Origin: Onchidella celtica
Lineage: Eukaryota; Mollusca; Gastropoda; Systellommatophora; Onchidiidae
Direction: 5' to 3'
Assembly: GCA_963931925.1 (NCBI GenBank)
Contig: OZ007571.1
Span: forward strand, 34,536,233-34,600,232
Length of the DNA stretch: 64,000 bases
Shown: positions 26,017-37,804 of the stretch, one piece after another
How the letters are laid out: every line of letters starts with the position of its first letter
Position numbering within the stretch: the stretch's first letter is position 1
The notes under the pieces: generated by a model
Database searches by the model: none
What the model was told of the DNA's origin: nothing
What the model saw: only the letters and a program-made list of their open reading frames with translations
Position numbers and translations under genes: made by a program

Positions 26017-27400
26017 GTGTCTGCCTATTGATTCGTCGATGAACGTGAAGCTGACCTTAATTTTCCAGTAGAAGTGCTACCGAAGAATGCAAGACTACAA
26101 TGTATTTTACTTGCAACTAGATCTAGCATGAGTGTCTGGTATACACATTTGTAAATTGAAATTGATGTGTCTGGATGAGGCTGGGGATTGCCAGCCCATC
26201 CTAGAGTAGATCTAGATCTAACTTAACTACGTCAGTGTGTATTGACGAGTTTGATCCTTTATAAGCGGTAGGCACAAATAACTGAGTTAACATTGTCGTC
26301 TGAGACATTAAGATATTATTTGTTAGATAGTAGGCAGGCTATATCTGAAAGATAGATAAGTAATAATTAAATTGTGAATGAGTCAGAATGATATAATCTT
26401 TTAGGAATCTAGAGGAGACGTCTAGTGATATATTATTGAATTTTCATTTGATGCTGCTGATGTTGTCTTTTTAGTATGTAAGAGCTAGACGAAATTTGTT
26501 AGGGAATTTAAAGTAATAAATTTGTGGCCCTGCAAGGTCCTTGATAAAACTTATTCGAATTGTTATTAGTATATGTGGCATGGTATGGAAGAGTAATTTC
26601 TAAAAACCTCTCGATAGTTTAAATGCAGTCGTAACAATAATTCCATATAACCCCTCTCCGTAACAGCGGTTGTAGTGGTGGTGATGCTGTTGATGATTAT
26701 GATATAATAATGACGACGACAAACACGATAAAGGTGATAATGACAGTAATGGTGTTGATGAAAAAAATCTCTTTCTGTTAACTATGACAAGAGAATGAGT
26801 TTGCTCACATTTTCTGTATTGAGGTTCGCTAGAGGGGTTTTATATCAAAATGGCTCTTACCACATGACGTTTTTACTAGAAACTTCAGACAAAGGTCTCT
26901 CACTCTGAAATGCTTGGCCCCACTTGTTGGTCAAGTCTTCAAAGAATAGCCATGTACTTTTTATTACGTTTTCTGTGTCTCCTCACGCCCAAAGAAGTAC
27001 GCATTTTTTGTTGTTGTTGTTTTTGTTTTTCACTGTCATGATATATTTACCAAGTAGCACGGCCAATGAACTAAATCGTGAATTTCTTTTTAGAGAAAAA
27101 TAATTTCTGAACTGTAGTTTTATGTAGTTTTAATAGTTTAAATAGTGGTAGTTCAGTTTTCATACAGTTTAATAATCACGATAAACATGAAAAAAAAAAG
27201 GCGTGAATATAACAATTTGTTTGTTATGCCAACATTTTCGTGACTTCAGCTGGAAGATGGAAGAAAATCTTAATTAAATGATACATATCTTAAACTTTCA
27301 GTTGTGAAGAGAATCTTTCTTGTTCGCACTGCTGCCATTTTCAAACGAAGACTAATTTAGATTTCTAGTTTCATATACTCAGACGCGGCGGGACCGACAC
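26017..27400. other. intergenic, no gene seen
   Basis: AT-rich sequence with AGATCT/TCTAGA bits near 26115-26220 and a second GAT/GTT-rich microsatellite at about 26665-26765. Nothing else was recognised. Confidence 0.35.
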
Positions 27401-27419
27401 AACATGGTTTATGTAGAAA

Positions 27420-27890
27420 ACAAGCAGAACAGTCCAGTAAGCCCAGGGCTAACAACAACAAGTTTTCCTCGGCATATTTTATGCATCAAAAGCACATTAA
27501 TAACATTTTTACATATATGCACAGAAAAAAGCCCAATATCAAAAGACATTCTAAATCTTGGCACATCTCAGTAAAGAGACCGTCACCTTCTCCTGCCGTT
27601 TCGTTGTGTGACTTATGGCGATAAAAAACTATGATTGGACGCCTCACTCCTCACGTGGAAAAAAAACAAAAACATCCTCGTAAACTAATTTCAAGGGCTG
27701 CATGTCCAAATTCAAGTACATGTATTATGAAAAAAAAAAAAGCCAAAATATCAAAAAGGTTTTCTAAATTTGGATACATCTCAATAAGAGGCCGTAACAT
27801 TTTTGTTCCTTTCCGTTGCGTGCCTCATGGCGATTAAAAAACTATGATTCGACACTTCACCGCTCAGATGGGAATATTCGAACAGTACGT
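27420..27890. repeat. imperfect tandem duplication of a ~230-bp unit
   Basis: Two adjacent blocks share, in order, an AAAGCC-AATATCAAAA motif, TTCTAAAT, CATCTCA, AGAG-CCGT, a GTGCCT/GTGACTTATGGCGAT motif and AAAAAACTATGATT. The copies start near 27420 and 27655. A third partial remnant follows to about 28000. Confidence 0.6.
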
Positions 27891-28212
27891 TTTCCTCTGC
27901 TAATTTTCAAGGGCACCATCTCCAATTTCAATTTTGAAAGCTGTAAGTGCGGCAGTTACTGAGAAAACGTGTCATCTTTCTTCCCAAGCCCTCATGTATA
28001 ATATGTAATAGTTTACAACTGCATAATCATTAAATACAAATGGAATAGCATGGGTTTTCGTCTGGTCTTTAAAGTTTGCTTTCCTCGGTATCTTGAATTA
28101 AATTTGGCGCCGGAAAGTGTTTCCAAACTACCGAAAGATGTCACCGTCACACAAAACACGAACAGAAAAGCTAGGAATGTAAGACTGTGTAATACGCGCC
28201 ATGGAAAAAGTA

Positions 28213-28419
28213 GTGGTCTTGTCCACGGCATCCGCCCCGCTCCGCCACTTACGGAAAATGACGTATGAAATAGCAAAACGCCCTTTGCCTCTATAGCGGT
28301 GAGGAGCCGAACAGATCGGATGCAGTGGACAAGTATACGGAAGCAAAGAGTGTTTTACTTTTTCACACGTCATTTTTCATAAAACAGCGGAGCGCAGCGG
28401 ATGCTGTGGACAAGACCAC
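28213..28419. mobile_element. 207-bp MITE with ~45-bp TIRs and GTA target duplication
   Basis: The left end GTGGTCTTGTCCACGGCATC and the right end, read in reverse complement as GTGGTCTTGTCCACAGCATC, are near-identical. The inverted similarity continues through CGC/GCTCCGC to AAAATGACGT. GTA flanks both ends (28210-28212 and 28420-28422). There is no coding capacity. A 3-bp duplication is compatible with a Harbinger relative, but the family is uncertain. Confidence 0.75.
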
Positions 28420-28422
28420 GTA

Positions 28423-29210
28423 CAGTTCAACCAGAGCAATATAAGGTCTCTGTTTCAACTTGGGAAATTGTCTACCCTGAATGTAATACCAATATGTACC
28501 CACAATTCCATTCATCCATCGCAAGGTACATTTTTTGAGAAAGGAATTAATTTTGAGTGAAAATCACTTGTTTGTATGATTGTCTCAAAGTTCTTGGTCT
28601 AAGTTTTGAAAATCGCTCTTACTCACATAGATGTAATCAAATTGTGGTAAATTTCCCCGACTCATAAAGAACCCAGAGTTTGGTATTACAATGGGCTTTT
28701 TCCGTCAGATAACACTGACAGGGCTGGGTTGTTGTTTTTTTTTTTACTGACCAATATTGTCCTAAAGAAGTGCTTAGAAAGGGACAATTGTCCTTATGGA
28801 TTGGGTCAAGGTTAGCGTCAGTGTCAGAGTCGTGGTAGCGTTGACGAGGTTGACACCAGAAGTTTCGTTGTTGTTGTTTTGGGGGGGGGGGGGTGCTTTT
28901 GCAAAACACTCGTGCTCGTAAAAAGCAAAAACGTACTAGTTCGGCTATTTCCAGGCATCGACGTAGATAGCATTACCCTAGCCCAAACCAGCATATCCAG
29001 ATAGACGTAACGACATGCGTAAATGAGAACAATAAGTCAGTCATAATTTATTTCATCATAAGGATGTGACTGACTCCTTTACACGTTATTGGCTCAGATC
29101 AAACAATTCATCACTAAAGCGACTAATGATATGCGTTTTATTTTCTGTCTGAATTTTATTTCTCTGTATTTATTCTCATTTCAAATATGAACAAATTTTG
29201 CCCTGCAGGG
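28423..29210. other. intergenic, no gene seen
   Basis: AT-rich sequence up to the LTR element; holds a T run near 28735 and a G run near 28880. Nothing was recognised. Confidence 0.35.
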
Positions 29211-30525
29211 TGTCACAAATCCCAGACTGGGACATGTAATAATTATAACAAGACAACAATCACGAACGAACAAGTTTAACACTTAACAGAACAACCCATC
29301 AGACTCACACATTTATTAAACATAATTATACAGATAATAGCGCAATTGCATATATTATATTATTGAACTTAACTGCCGTACAACGGCCTTATTCCCACAT
29401 GCACTCTTCCTCGGATCCACAACCCGGTAGTTACTTCCTAAAGACACTTCGGCCTCAGCCTCTCCCCTCAGGGTCTTAATAGCACATTAATAATTCACTG
29501 GCACCGCAGTCTCTCAATATCACCTTCCTATTGCCATAACCCCTTAGCATTCCACTAGCACCTCAGCAGGGCAATAACCCATTATCATTTCAATAGCCCA
29601 TCAACATGGCAATAGTACATTATCATTTCAATAGCCCCTCAACATGGCAATAGTACATTATCATTTCAATAGCCCCTCAACATGGCAATAGTACATTATC
29701 ATTTCAATAGCCCCTCAACATGGCAATAGTACATTATCATTTCAATAGCCCCTCAACATGGCAATTGTACATTATCATTTCAATTAGCACATTCACGCTC
29801 ATATCTACGTCCCTGTCCGTGGCCAGACTGCCACGACTTTATGTGCCTCTACTGTCCTGCACCGACAGCCTCACTCTTGGCCTATGTGTGGCCTCCGGCC
29901 CTATGCTGGCCTATCCCCTGGGCTCACCGTAGTCGGCGCTCTTCGGCCCGACCTCGGCACCTACAAGAATAACATTACATTGGTATAATACCATACCATT
30001 TCTATTCACTCCACCTCTCCTTACAACCCATGAAGCGTACACACAATAGTTCACATTTCACTCACCAAACATCTTACGGTAACACACCTCCACCGTAGTA
30101 CACAATACTCACTCTCGCTACAAATCCATGAACTCAACTTTCATCTATCGCTCATGGCGCACATTGCTATATCCAATATCAAGGACTTCCACATTCCTCA
30201 CATATACTTATTTACACCATGGTAATAGACGAATATAATACATCAATCATAATTATCAATCATCGTTTCACCTACCAGTCATCACTGGAAAAAACTCTCT
30301 CACTAGTCTTCCGACTGCTCCCCTTATGTTCGCCCACTGGGCTTTCTCTTGCGTCCGCTCTTTAGGACGTTCTAACTTGCAGTGATAGTAATACAGCGCT
30401 CTCGCCTCCTTCAGACCCCCACCACTCATAACATGCACGCTTTCCCCCACTTGTCTACGTGCGTTAATTTTACTCTCCTCCTTTCCCCCCGTAATTATTA
30501 ACTATCGCTCACTCCACTCGTGACA
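29211..30525 (-). repeat. 3' LTR (1315 bp)
   Basis: Almost identical to the right LTR. I see four substitutions on direct reading: GGGACATG/GGGAGATG, CATCAGAC/CATCAGGC, CGTCCGCT/CGTCTGCT and TAGGACG/TAGGGCG. This implies recent insertion or recent gene conversion. It holds a 38-bp internal minisatellite. Confidence 0.95.
29565..29790. repeat. 38-bp minisatellite inside the LTR
   Basis: Five units of 38 bp starting at 29603, 29641, 29679, 29717 and 29755, each beginning AACATGGCAAT, with a partial unit before. The other LTR has the same five units at 36882-37034 onward, so the copy number did not change after insertion. Confidence 0.9.
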
Positions 30526-30540
30526 TCATCCCCCACCCCA
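30526..30540 (-). promoter_or_regulatory. polypurine tract of the LTR element
   Basis: On the minus strand TGGGGTGGGGGATGA, preceded by T-rich sequence, directly abuts the 3' LTR. That is the position and composition expected of the plus-strand primer. Confidence 0.7.
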
Positions 30541-30877
30541 AAAAAATTAATGCAATTAATTTCAAATCGCATCAAGATGACTGTCAACGAGTGAGCGTGA
30601 GCAATACTTACATAAAAATGACCTACCAATGCCCCTAGCACATAAAATACCGGAATCAGGGGAAAATATGGGGATCAATATGCCCTGCACTATGCATATA
30701 TGTATCACATCATCAATAGCTAACTAAACATAATACCTAATACAGAATCAAAAACCAATCAACTTATCAACCATTCTTCATATCATATTTATAATGTCAA
30801 TATTTTAAAGTCGACTCATTCACACAGATCCTGTCAATGTTCCTGTCCTCCGATGTATAAGCTCCTGAACTCTTCCC

Positions 30878-32098
30878 TTAGGCTCGACTAAGGTAGTCGG
30901 CGATATGATTGCTGGTTCCTGGAATTGGTTGAATAACGAAGGTATAGGGCTGCAAAGCCAATGCCCATCTAGACAAGCGTGGGCTGGACGAACGATTCTT
31001 CGACAAAAATGTCAGTGGCTTGTGGTCTGTCTGGATACAAAATTCTCGTCCCATGAGATAACGTCCCAATTTCTGGACGGACCACACAATGGCAAGACAC
31101 TCCCGCTCTATCACAGAATACTTTCTTTCTCTCTGCAATAACTTCCTACTGACATAACATACAGGATGGAAACATTCGTTCTTCTCCTGTAGAAGACAAG
31201 CGCCGACACCAGAGTCCGACGCATCCGTTCTGAGGATAAAATTAGATCGAAAATCGGGTAATATCAGAATGGGTGACGATGATAATGCTGTCACCAAATT
31301 ATCAAATGCTGTCTGACATTCAGACGTCCACTGGACCTTATCGGGTTGTCCCTTCTTAGTAAGGTCAGTAAGAGAAGATGACAAGGAGGAAAAATTTGGA
31401 ATGAACTTTCTGTAATAATTTAAAATTCCCACTAAGCTTCTGACTTGTTTCTTTGTTTTAGGGATTTGCTACCCTACTAATTTGTCAATTTTTGTTACTT
31501 CAGGTCTCTGAACACCTCTACCCACAATATGTCCTAAGAATATTATCTCTGGACATGCCAAATCCATCTTTGCGGGTTTAGCAGTTAACCCAAAATGACG
31601 TAATCGTTGAAAAATTACTGTTAGTGTCTGAATATGATCAGACCATGACGACGTATGACATGCTATATCGTCAAAGAATGACACGACATTAGGTATGTCC
31701 TTCAACACCAGTCTCATCAATCGTGCAAACGTCGCTGGCGCGTTTACCAACCATATTGGCATGACCTTGAATTGGAATAATCCAATGGGCGTTTGGAACG
31801 CCGTGTATTGTTTAGACTCCTCAGTAAGAGGGATTTCCCAATAACCTTTCGTTAAATCTATCTTGGAAAACCACGTGGACCCGGCCAATGAAGCTATTAG
31901 TTCCTCCTGAAACGGAATAGGCTCCCTATCGCCTACCGTAATAGTGTTCAATCTTCGAAAATCAATACAGAACCGCACCGATCCATCAAGTTTTTTCACG
32001 AGGACGATGGGTGATGAATACGGCGATGTTGATGGTTCTATCACATCTAACTTCAACATTGACTCAACTTCCTTTATAACCCTATCTCTCGAAGAAAA
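30878..32098 (-). pseudogene. pol: reverse transcriptase-RNase H part of pol, one nonsense codon
   Basis: The RT begins in this frame with ESMLKLDVIEPSTSPYSSPI, followed by VRFCIDFRRLN, the active-site string SFFDDIA, and the thumb-side FLGHIV. RNase H follows: LRTDASDSGVGA, RECLAIVWSVQK and QTDHKPL carry the acidic residues, and the frame ends at NHIADYLSRA. A TAG at 31469-31471 interrupts RT and RNase H in the same frame. In RT the motif usually written PFGLVNAP reads PIWLVNAP, replacing a conserved Gly by Trp. This domain pair lies downstream of integrase, the reverse of the usual Ty3/gypsy order. Confidence 0.9.
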
Positions 32099-33957
32099 GG
32101 CAGCGGATAAGGTCTAAGAAATACTGGCTTATCCGAAGTCAACGTTATTTGGTGCTGGATCACCGTAGTGCGACCAGGCAAATCCGTAATAACGTCCGGG
32201 AATGACGCTAACAGGGTCTTAAGTTCCCTACTCCTTGAACTCGTAAGGTCAGGGTTAATTTTTACGTCCCTGTAACCTTGTGTCGGAGTTAACTCCGGCA
32301 ATTGAATTTGTAACTCTTCCTGCGCCTCGGTGTCGCTTACGTCACAGTCCAACTGGTCTACGACCCCCGTACAAGCAATAGAGAAGACACTCTCCTCTGG
32401 TTTCGTCTGTGCACACAGATACTCTGGTCTCTCATAAAATCTCTGTAGCATATTAACATGGAAAACCTTACTCGATCCATCAATGTGGATAGCGTAATCT
32501 ACCTTTGAAACAACTCGCTCAATAACATAAGGACCTTTCCATGTCATCAATAACTTATTATGGTCCGTAGGTAACAACAATAGGACCTTGTCTCCTGGCT
32601 TAAAAATTCTCAATTTGGAACCTCTATCTTTATAGTCTTTTGCTCTTTTCGAAGCGATACTAGAAGCTTCTTCTGCCATAGTGCGCGCTGAAGATAATCT
32701 TTCTCTTAAATCAACAAGGTACTGAAACACTGAAATCTGCTCATCGTCTCCCGATGATGGCGACGTCATCATGTCCCGAAGAACATCAGTTGGACCCCTA
32801 GGACTACGACCGTACATCATTTCAAACGGCGAGAATCCCGTTGACTCCTGCCGTACCTCTCTGTACGCGAATAATACTGCAGGGATATATCTATCCCAAT
32901 CTTTAGGGCGATCAGCAGCTACCTTACGCAGCATCGACTTTAGCGTCGAGTTCAATCTCTCGCACATGCCATTAGCCTGCGGATGATAAGGGGTGGTAGT
33001 GATGGGTTGTATGCTGAATAAGCGAAACAATTCCTTCATCATCTCCGAAGTAAATTGCGCGCCCCTATCAGACAAAATTTGTTCTGATATTCCTACCCTA
33101 GCGAAAATTGCAAACAACGCTTCCGCGACTGCCTCAGACGTTATGGCCCGAAGAGGAACCGCCTCTGGCCATCTCGTAGCATTACATATGACCGTTAAGA
33201 AAAATCGATTCCCCCTATCGGTAGCTGGGTGAATGTGGCCAACAAGGTCTATCGAAACCTTTTTAAACGGTTCCGAAACCGTGGGGATCTTTTGAAGAGG
33301 AGCCTGGGGTGTACGACCCTTATGCGTCGTCTTTTGGCACGCACTGCATGTCTTACAATACACTTGTACATCCCTGTGGATGGATGGCCAGTAAAAATTT
33401 TTAAGAACCCTTTCTTTGGTTCTAGCTATTCCCATATGACCCGCTAATGGGACATCATGTGCCAAATGCAATACTATCGCGATTAGCAACGCTGGCACAA
33501 CGACCTGCTTTAAAATGGAGGCCACCGTTACATACTTACGGAACAGAATGCCCGCCTGAATAACAAAGGACGACGACCCGTTCTTATATTTCCTCGTTTT
33601 CTCCGTTCGCGCCTCCTCAAAACATGGAATTAATGATGGATCCTCCTTTTGTAATCTCGCCAAGCGCTCTGGTGTGATATCCAGGTTGACCGCTGGCGTT
33701 GCCAAAGGTCTAATTTTACCCTTATCACCTACCTGTCGACGTGTCTCGACTGCGGCACAAAAGTCAATACCTTTTGATTGCGACCATGCCTGCACATTCT
33801 CCTCGGAGGGGGAAACTACCCGAGATACATTACCAATGATGAGCTGGGCGCCTGGAAAGCAACCAACGACTGCTTCGACTTCCCCGCTAAGGAAAGGCGT
33901 ATCTATCACTATCTTTGCCATGGGTAATTTCTCTATGGCCCCTGAAAATTGATGCAC
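32074..33957 (-). pseudogene. pol: protease C-terminus and integrase part of pol
   Basis: An open frame of 627 codons. Its first ~45 residues complete the protease fold (ending AQLIIGN). Then follow the zinc-binding HHCC module (H167, H174, C201, C204), a DDE integrase core with D237, D297 and E333 (exact D,D-35-E spacing), and a GPY/F-type chromatin-tethering module (WKGPYVI). The last ~60 residues lead into the start of RT, where PYPLPFLREIGL replaces the expected continuation: a one-base loss shifts the frame near 32095. At its 5' end the frame differs from gag by one shift within the protease domain. Confidence 0.9.
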
Positions 33958-35543
33958 GGGACAGTCTCACCTGTAAGTTGTGAATCCCGAATGCAGTCCC
34001 TATGCACTCCCACAACGGTAGATCCTGTATCTCGTAAAACCGAGACCGGTTCGTCCCCAACAAACCCCGGATAAACCCTAAGACCACCTCCTGTATGACA
34101 TGAATTTATAACGGGGATCTTTCTCCCACAAGGTAAAACACCGGAAGATAATAACTTCTCACAACTGGGACACTTAGAATACTGTCCGCCTCCGTTGTCC
34201 GATGTAACACACGCAGCCGCATGATGAAATTTATTAGGGGAACATGGACTGGAGCCACTGCGATTGTCATCCACGTTCGCCGCTATCCTACCTGCAGGGC
34301 AATTCACGCTGATGTGATCTGCTCTTCCGCAGTTCCAACACTTCGCGGCCCTACAATCGCGTGAAAAATGCCCCACGCGTCCGCAAGTCCAACATTCCGC
34401 TCCCTGTACTCCGCTAGACCTGGGTCCCCGTGACCCATCGCGACCGGAGCTAAAGTCCCTATGCCGCCGGTCATCGGCAAAGGTCACAAATCGCCCTCGG
34501 CCATTACCGCGACCTAGCCCTCCTGCTCGGTCAAACTTACCGGATCCATATGCCGGTGATTGGTGATACCTCCTACGTTGCCCCTGCGCTTGCCCATTAT
34601 AGGCACCACGCTGACGCGACCTGTCTTTATGTCCTGTCGGCGACCCCTCAACCACGGCGACGTAACCAGCATCCTGTACGTACGCCCTCGCGACTGGTTT
34701 GGACGGATGTGCCGTCCGGTATGCTTCCGCCAACTTAGACGCCCCCTGCACCGTCGCGGGTTCGTTTTCTTTCAGGAAAGCCACCAGATCTTTATGGCAC
34801 GACGCGTAGAGCTGGTCATGGATCATTAGGTCTTTCAATTTAGCAAAATCCGCGCCCACATGCGCCAAGTCCATCCAGTTCGTGAAATATTCTGTTAGTC
34901 TCGCGACGAAGGCAGCAAAGTCCTCCCTGGTATCCGCACGTGCTCGCCTAAACTGCTCCCGGAAGTATTCCTCGGTACGCGCAAATCGGCGAAGCAGCAA
35001 AGACTTCAGCTTATCATAATCATGTACGTCTTCGCGCTGTAGCTCTTTAAAGTAGGTTAACGCTCGCCCCTGCAACAAGGAAGCCAGGTACGTGGACCAT
35101 AATTCCTTATTTTCCCCCCATTGCAGTTGTGCGTTCAGTTCGAACCTGTAAAGGAAGGCGTCTATGTCGTCCTTCCGGTCGTCGAACGTAGGCAGCTTAA
35201 TCCTAACGCCACCTTTATTTTGCCCCTGCCGCTCAACTGTTTCCGTTGGCGCATTCTTCTTGCTTTCCAATTCTGCGATTCTTATTCGCGCGTCTGTCTC
35301 CCGCTCTTGAGCTTCTATCTCCCTTAACTTTAATTCCCCTACCTGCTCCTGAGCCTTAGCCTCTCTTTCTTGTTGCCGCTCTCGAGCCTCTTTTTCCTGC
35401 TGCTGAGCCTCTTTTTCTCGCTCTCTATCCTTAGCACGCTCATCGCGCAATTCTGCCTGCTGCTCTTTAATCCAGCTGCGCAGCTCCTCTCCCTCAAGGC
35501 CAAGTTCCGTACCCAATTTCATGAGCTCACGGAGATCCGCCAT
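33933..35543 (-). CDS. gag: Gag polyprotein with N-terminal half of protease (536 aa)
   Basis: It starts MADLRELMKLGTELGLEGEE and runs into a long charged coiled coil (about residues 25-110). A capsid-like region follows (ELNAQLQWGENKELW, RRFARTEEYFREQF) with an Arg/Gly-rich linker. Two CCHC zinc knuckles come next, CWTCGRVGHFSRDC and CWNCGRADHISVNC, at about 384-415. The aspartic protease motif LRDTGSTVV is at about 501-509. The frame stops 25 bp inside the pol frame. As the break falls within a single protease fold, a mutation is likelier than programmed frameshifting. Confidence 0.92.
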   Translation of the reverse strand: MADLRELMKLGTELGLEGEELRSWIKEQQAELRDERAKDREREKEAQQQEKEARERQQEREAKAQEQVGELKLREIEAQERETDARIRIAELESKKNAPTETVERQGQNKGGVRIKLPTFDDRKDDIDAFLYRFELNAQLQWGENKELWSTYLASLLQGRALTYFKELQREDVHDYDKLKSLLLRRFARTEEYFREQFRRARADTREDFAAFVARLTEYFTNWMDLAHVGADFAKLKDLMIHDQLYASCHKDLVAFLKENEPATVQGASKLAEAYRTAHPSKPVARAYVQDAGYVAVVEGSPTGHKDRSRQRGAYNGQAQGQRRRYHQSPAYGSGKFDRAGGLGRGNGRGRFVTFADDRRHRDFSSGRDGSRGPRSSGVQGAECWTCGRVGHFSRDCRAAKCWNCGRADHISVNCPAGRIAANVDDNRSGSSPCSPNKFHHAAACVTSDNGGGQYSKCPSCEKLLSSGVLPCGRKIPVINSCHTGGGLRVYPGFVGDEPVSVLRDTGSTVVGVHRDCIRDSQLTGETVPCINFQGP

Positions 35544-36451
35544 TTCACCGATTTATGGTTATGGTATGTATTATGAAAAAGACCAACCTGTCGGTATGAT
35601 CACTAACGACACGACCAGAGACCTGAGATCACACCAGATATAACAACACCCAATTGTCTCAAATACAATTCAGAAATTTACCTACTTCCTAACTAATTCT
35701 ATATTCATTAAATGTACAGCACTATTAATAATAAAAGAGAATAGAAACCACAAGAATGAAGAAATTCAGTAGAAGGACCACAAGGACATCGAGGAACAAC
35801 GAACCAGACTAGGACAAAGACCTAAAAACGAAAATATAATGGAAAAAAAAATGCAACCTAACTACGCCGATTACACTACAAGGTACGAACAAGAACAGAG
35901 TCTGAAAAAAAAGAACGTATCTACAGATAGGTAGAAGGAGGGACAAGAGAATACGTCTTCCTGCAGAACAGAGAAGATATCGACGCTACAACTAAACACT
36001 AACAAAGCCCTACAGAATGTTCACCGTGATGAACGAAGTTCCAAGTTTATCACACCTTTTTTTTTTTTAAAGGATAAACTAGGTTCAACACAGCAAACGA
36101 AAACAGCAAAAACAGAGAAAAAGACAGATTAAAGGAACAGCCCACAATCCAGGGCACAAGAATTTTGACTTTTACTTAACTTTTCTGACTATAACCTCTC
36201 CCCTTGTCTCGGAGCTCTGGCTGCTTGACCTCTACAGGCTGGCACACACACTCTCTGCAGAATTTTAAGTACACATTAATACATATTCATCAAAATACAT
36301 GCATCAATACATATTCATAAATATACATAAATTATACCATCATGAAATTCCCATTCATCCCACGAACAAGGACAACAGCACGAATTCCTAGCACAACAGA
36401 AAAAGAACTAGATATAACGAATACACAATGTCAAAATGACCACAGGTAAAC
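35544..36451 (-). other. 5' leader of the LTR element
   Basis: Internal sequence between primer-binding site and gag ATG. It is A-rich, has no ORF of note and would carry packaging signals, none of which I can identify. Confidence 0.6.
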
Positions 36452-36488
36452 AGGACGAGCCCCCAGTGTCACAACGGACGAGCCCCCA
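36452..36488 (-). promoter_or_regulatory. duplicated tRNA-Pro-type primer-binding site
   Basis: Read on the minus strand, TGGGGGCTCGTCCG (36488-36475) starts one base inside the 5' LTR. It is the primer-binding sequence known from proline-tRNA-primed retroelements. A second copy, TGGGGGCTCGTCCT (36465-36452), lies 23 bp further in, preceded by a copy of the last bases of the LTR (TTGTGACA). Confidence 0.8.
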
Positions 36489-36489
36489 G

Positions 36490-37804
36490 TGTCACAAATC
36501 CCAGACTGGGAGATGTAATAATTATAACAAGACAACAATCACGAACGAACAAGTTTAACACTTAACAGAACAACCCATCAGGCTCACACATTTATTAAAC
36601 ATAATTATACAGATAATAGCGCAATTGCATATATTATATTATTGAACTTAACTGCCGTACAACGGCCTTATTCCCACATGCACTCTTCCTCGGATCCACA
36701 ACCCGGTAGTTACTTCCTAAAGACACTTCGGCCTCAGCCTCTCCCCTCAGGGTCTTAATAGCACATTAATAATTCACTGGCACCGCAGTCTCTCAATATC
36801 ACCTTCCTATTGCCATAACCCCTTAGCATTCCACTAGCACCTCAGCAGGGCAATAACCCATTATCATTTCAATAGCCCATCAACATGGCAATAGTACATT
36901 ATCATTTCAATAGCCCCTCAACATGGCAATAGTACATTATCATTTCAATAGCCCCTCAACATGGCAATAGTACATTATCATTTCAATAGCCCCTCAACAT
37001 GGCAATAGTACATTATCATTTCAATAGCCCCTCAACATGGCAATTGTACATTATCATTTCAATTAGCACATTCACGCTCATATCTACGTCCCTGTCCGTG
37101 GCCAGACTGCCACGACTTTATGTGCCTCTACTGTCCTGCACCGACAGCCTCACTCTTGGCCTATGTGTGGCCTCCGGCCCTATGCTGGCCTATCCCCTGG
37201 GCTCACCGTAGTCGGCGCTCTTCGGCCCGACCTCGGCACCTACAAGAATAACATTACATTGGTATAATACCATACCATTTCTATTCACTCCACCTCTCCT
37301 TACAACCCATGAAGCGTACACACAATAGTTCACATTTCACTCACCAAACATCTTACGGTAACACACCTCCACCGTAGTACACAATACTCACTCTCGCTAC
37401 AAATCCATGAACTCAACTTTCATCTATCGCTCATGGCGCACATTGCTATATCCAATATCAAGGACTTCCACATTCCTCACATATACTTATTTACACCATG
37501 GTAATAGACGAATATAATACATCAATCATAATTATCAATCATCGTTTCACCTACCAGTCATCACTGGAAAAAACTCTCTCACTAGTCTTCCGACTGCTCC
37601 CCTTATGTTCGCCCACTGGGCTTTCTCTTGCGTCTGCTCTTTAGGGCGTTCTAACTTGCAGTGATAGTAATACAGCGCTCTCGCCTCCTTCAGACCCCCA
37701 CCACTCATAACATGCACGCTTTCCCCCACTTGTCTACGTGCGTTAATTTTACTCTCCTCCTTTCCCCCCGTAATTATTAACTATCGCTCACTCCACTCGT
37801 GACA
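36490..37804 (-). repeat. 5' LTR (1315 bp)
   Basis: Direct copy of 29211-30525. It ends CGTGACA at 37804 and is followed by CAGGC, close to the CAGGG before the other LTR. Confidence 0.95.

Larger units (their letters stand above)
29211..37804 (-). mobile_element. full-length Gmr1-like Ty3/gypsy LTR retrotransposon
   Basis: Two direct LTRs of 1315 bp (29211-30525 and 36490-37804), both TG...CA, flank an 6-kb interior read on the minus strand. The 5-bp flanks are CAGGG and CAGGC, a target duplication with one mismatch. Order from the 5' LTR (right): primer-binding site, ~950-bp leader, gag with two CCHC knuckles, protease, integrase, reverse transcriptase, RNase H, polypurine tract, 3' LTR. 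Integrase before RT is the hallmark of the Gmr1 group of Ty3/gypsy elements. The copy cannot be autonomous as read: pol has two frame changes and one nonsense codon. No env-like ORF is present. Confidence 0.93.

Noticed and set aside
33933-33957. Programmed frameshift between gag and pol
   Set aside because: The break falls inside the protease fold and I see no canonical slippery heptamer in the gag frame; an indel mutation is more likely.
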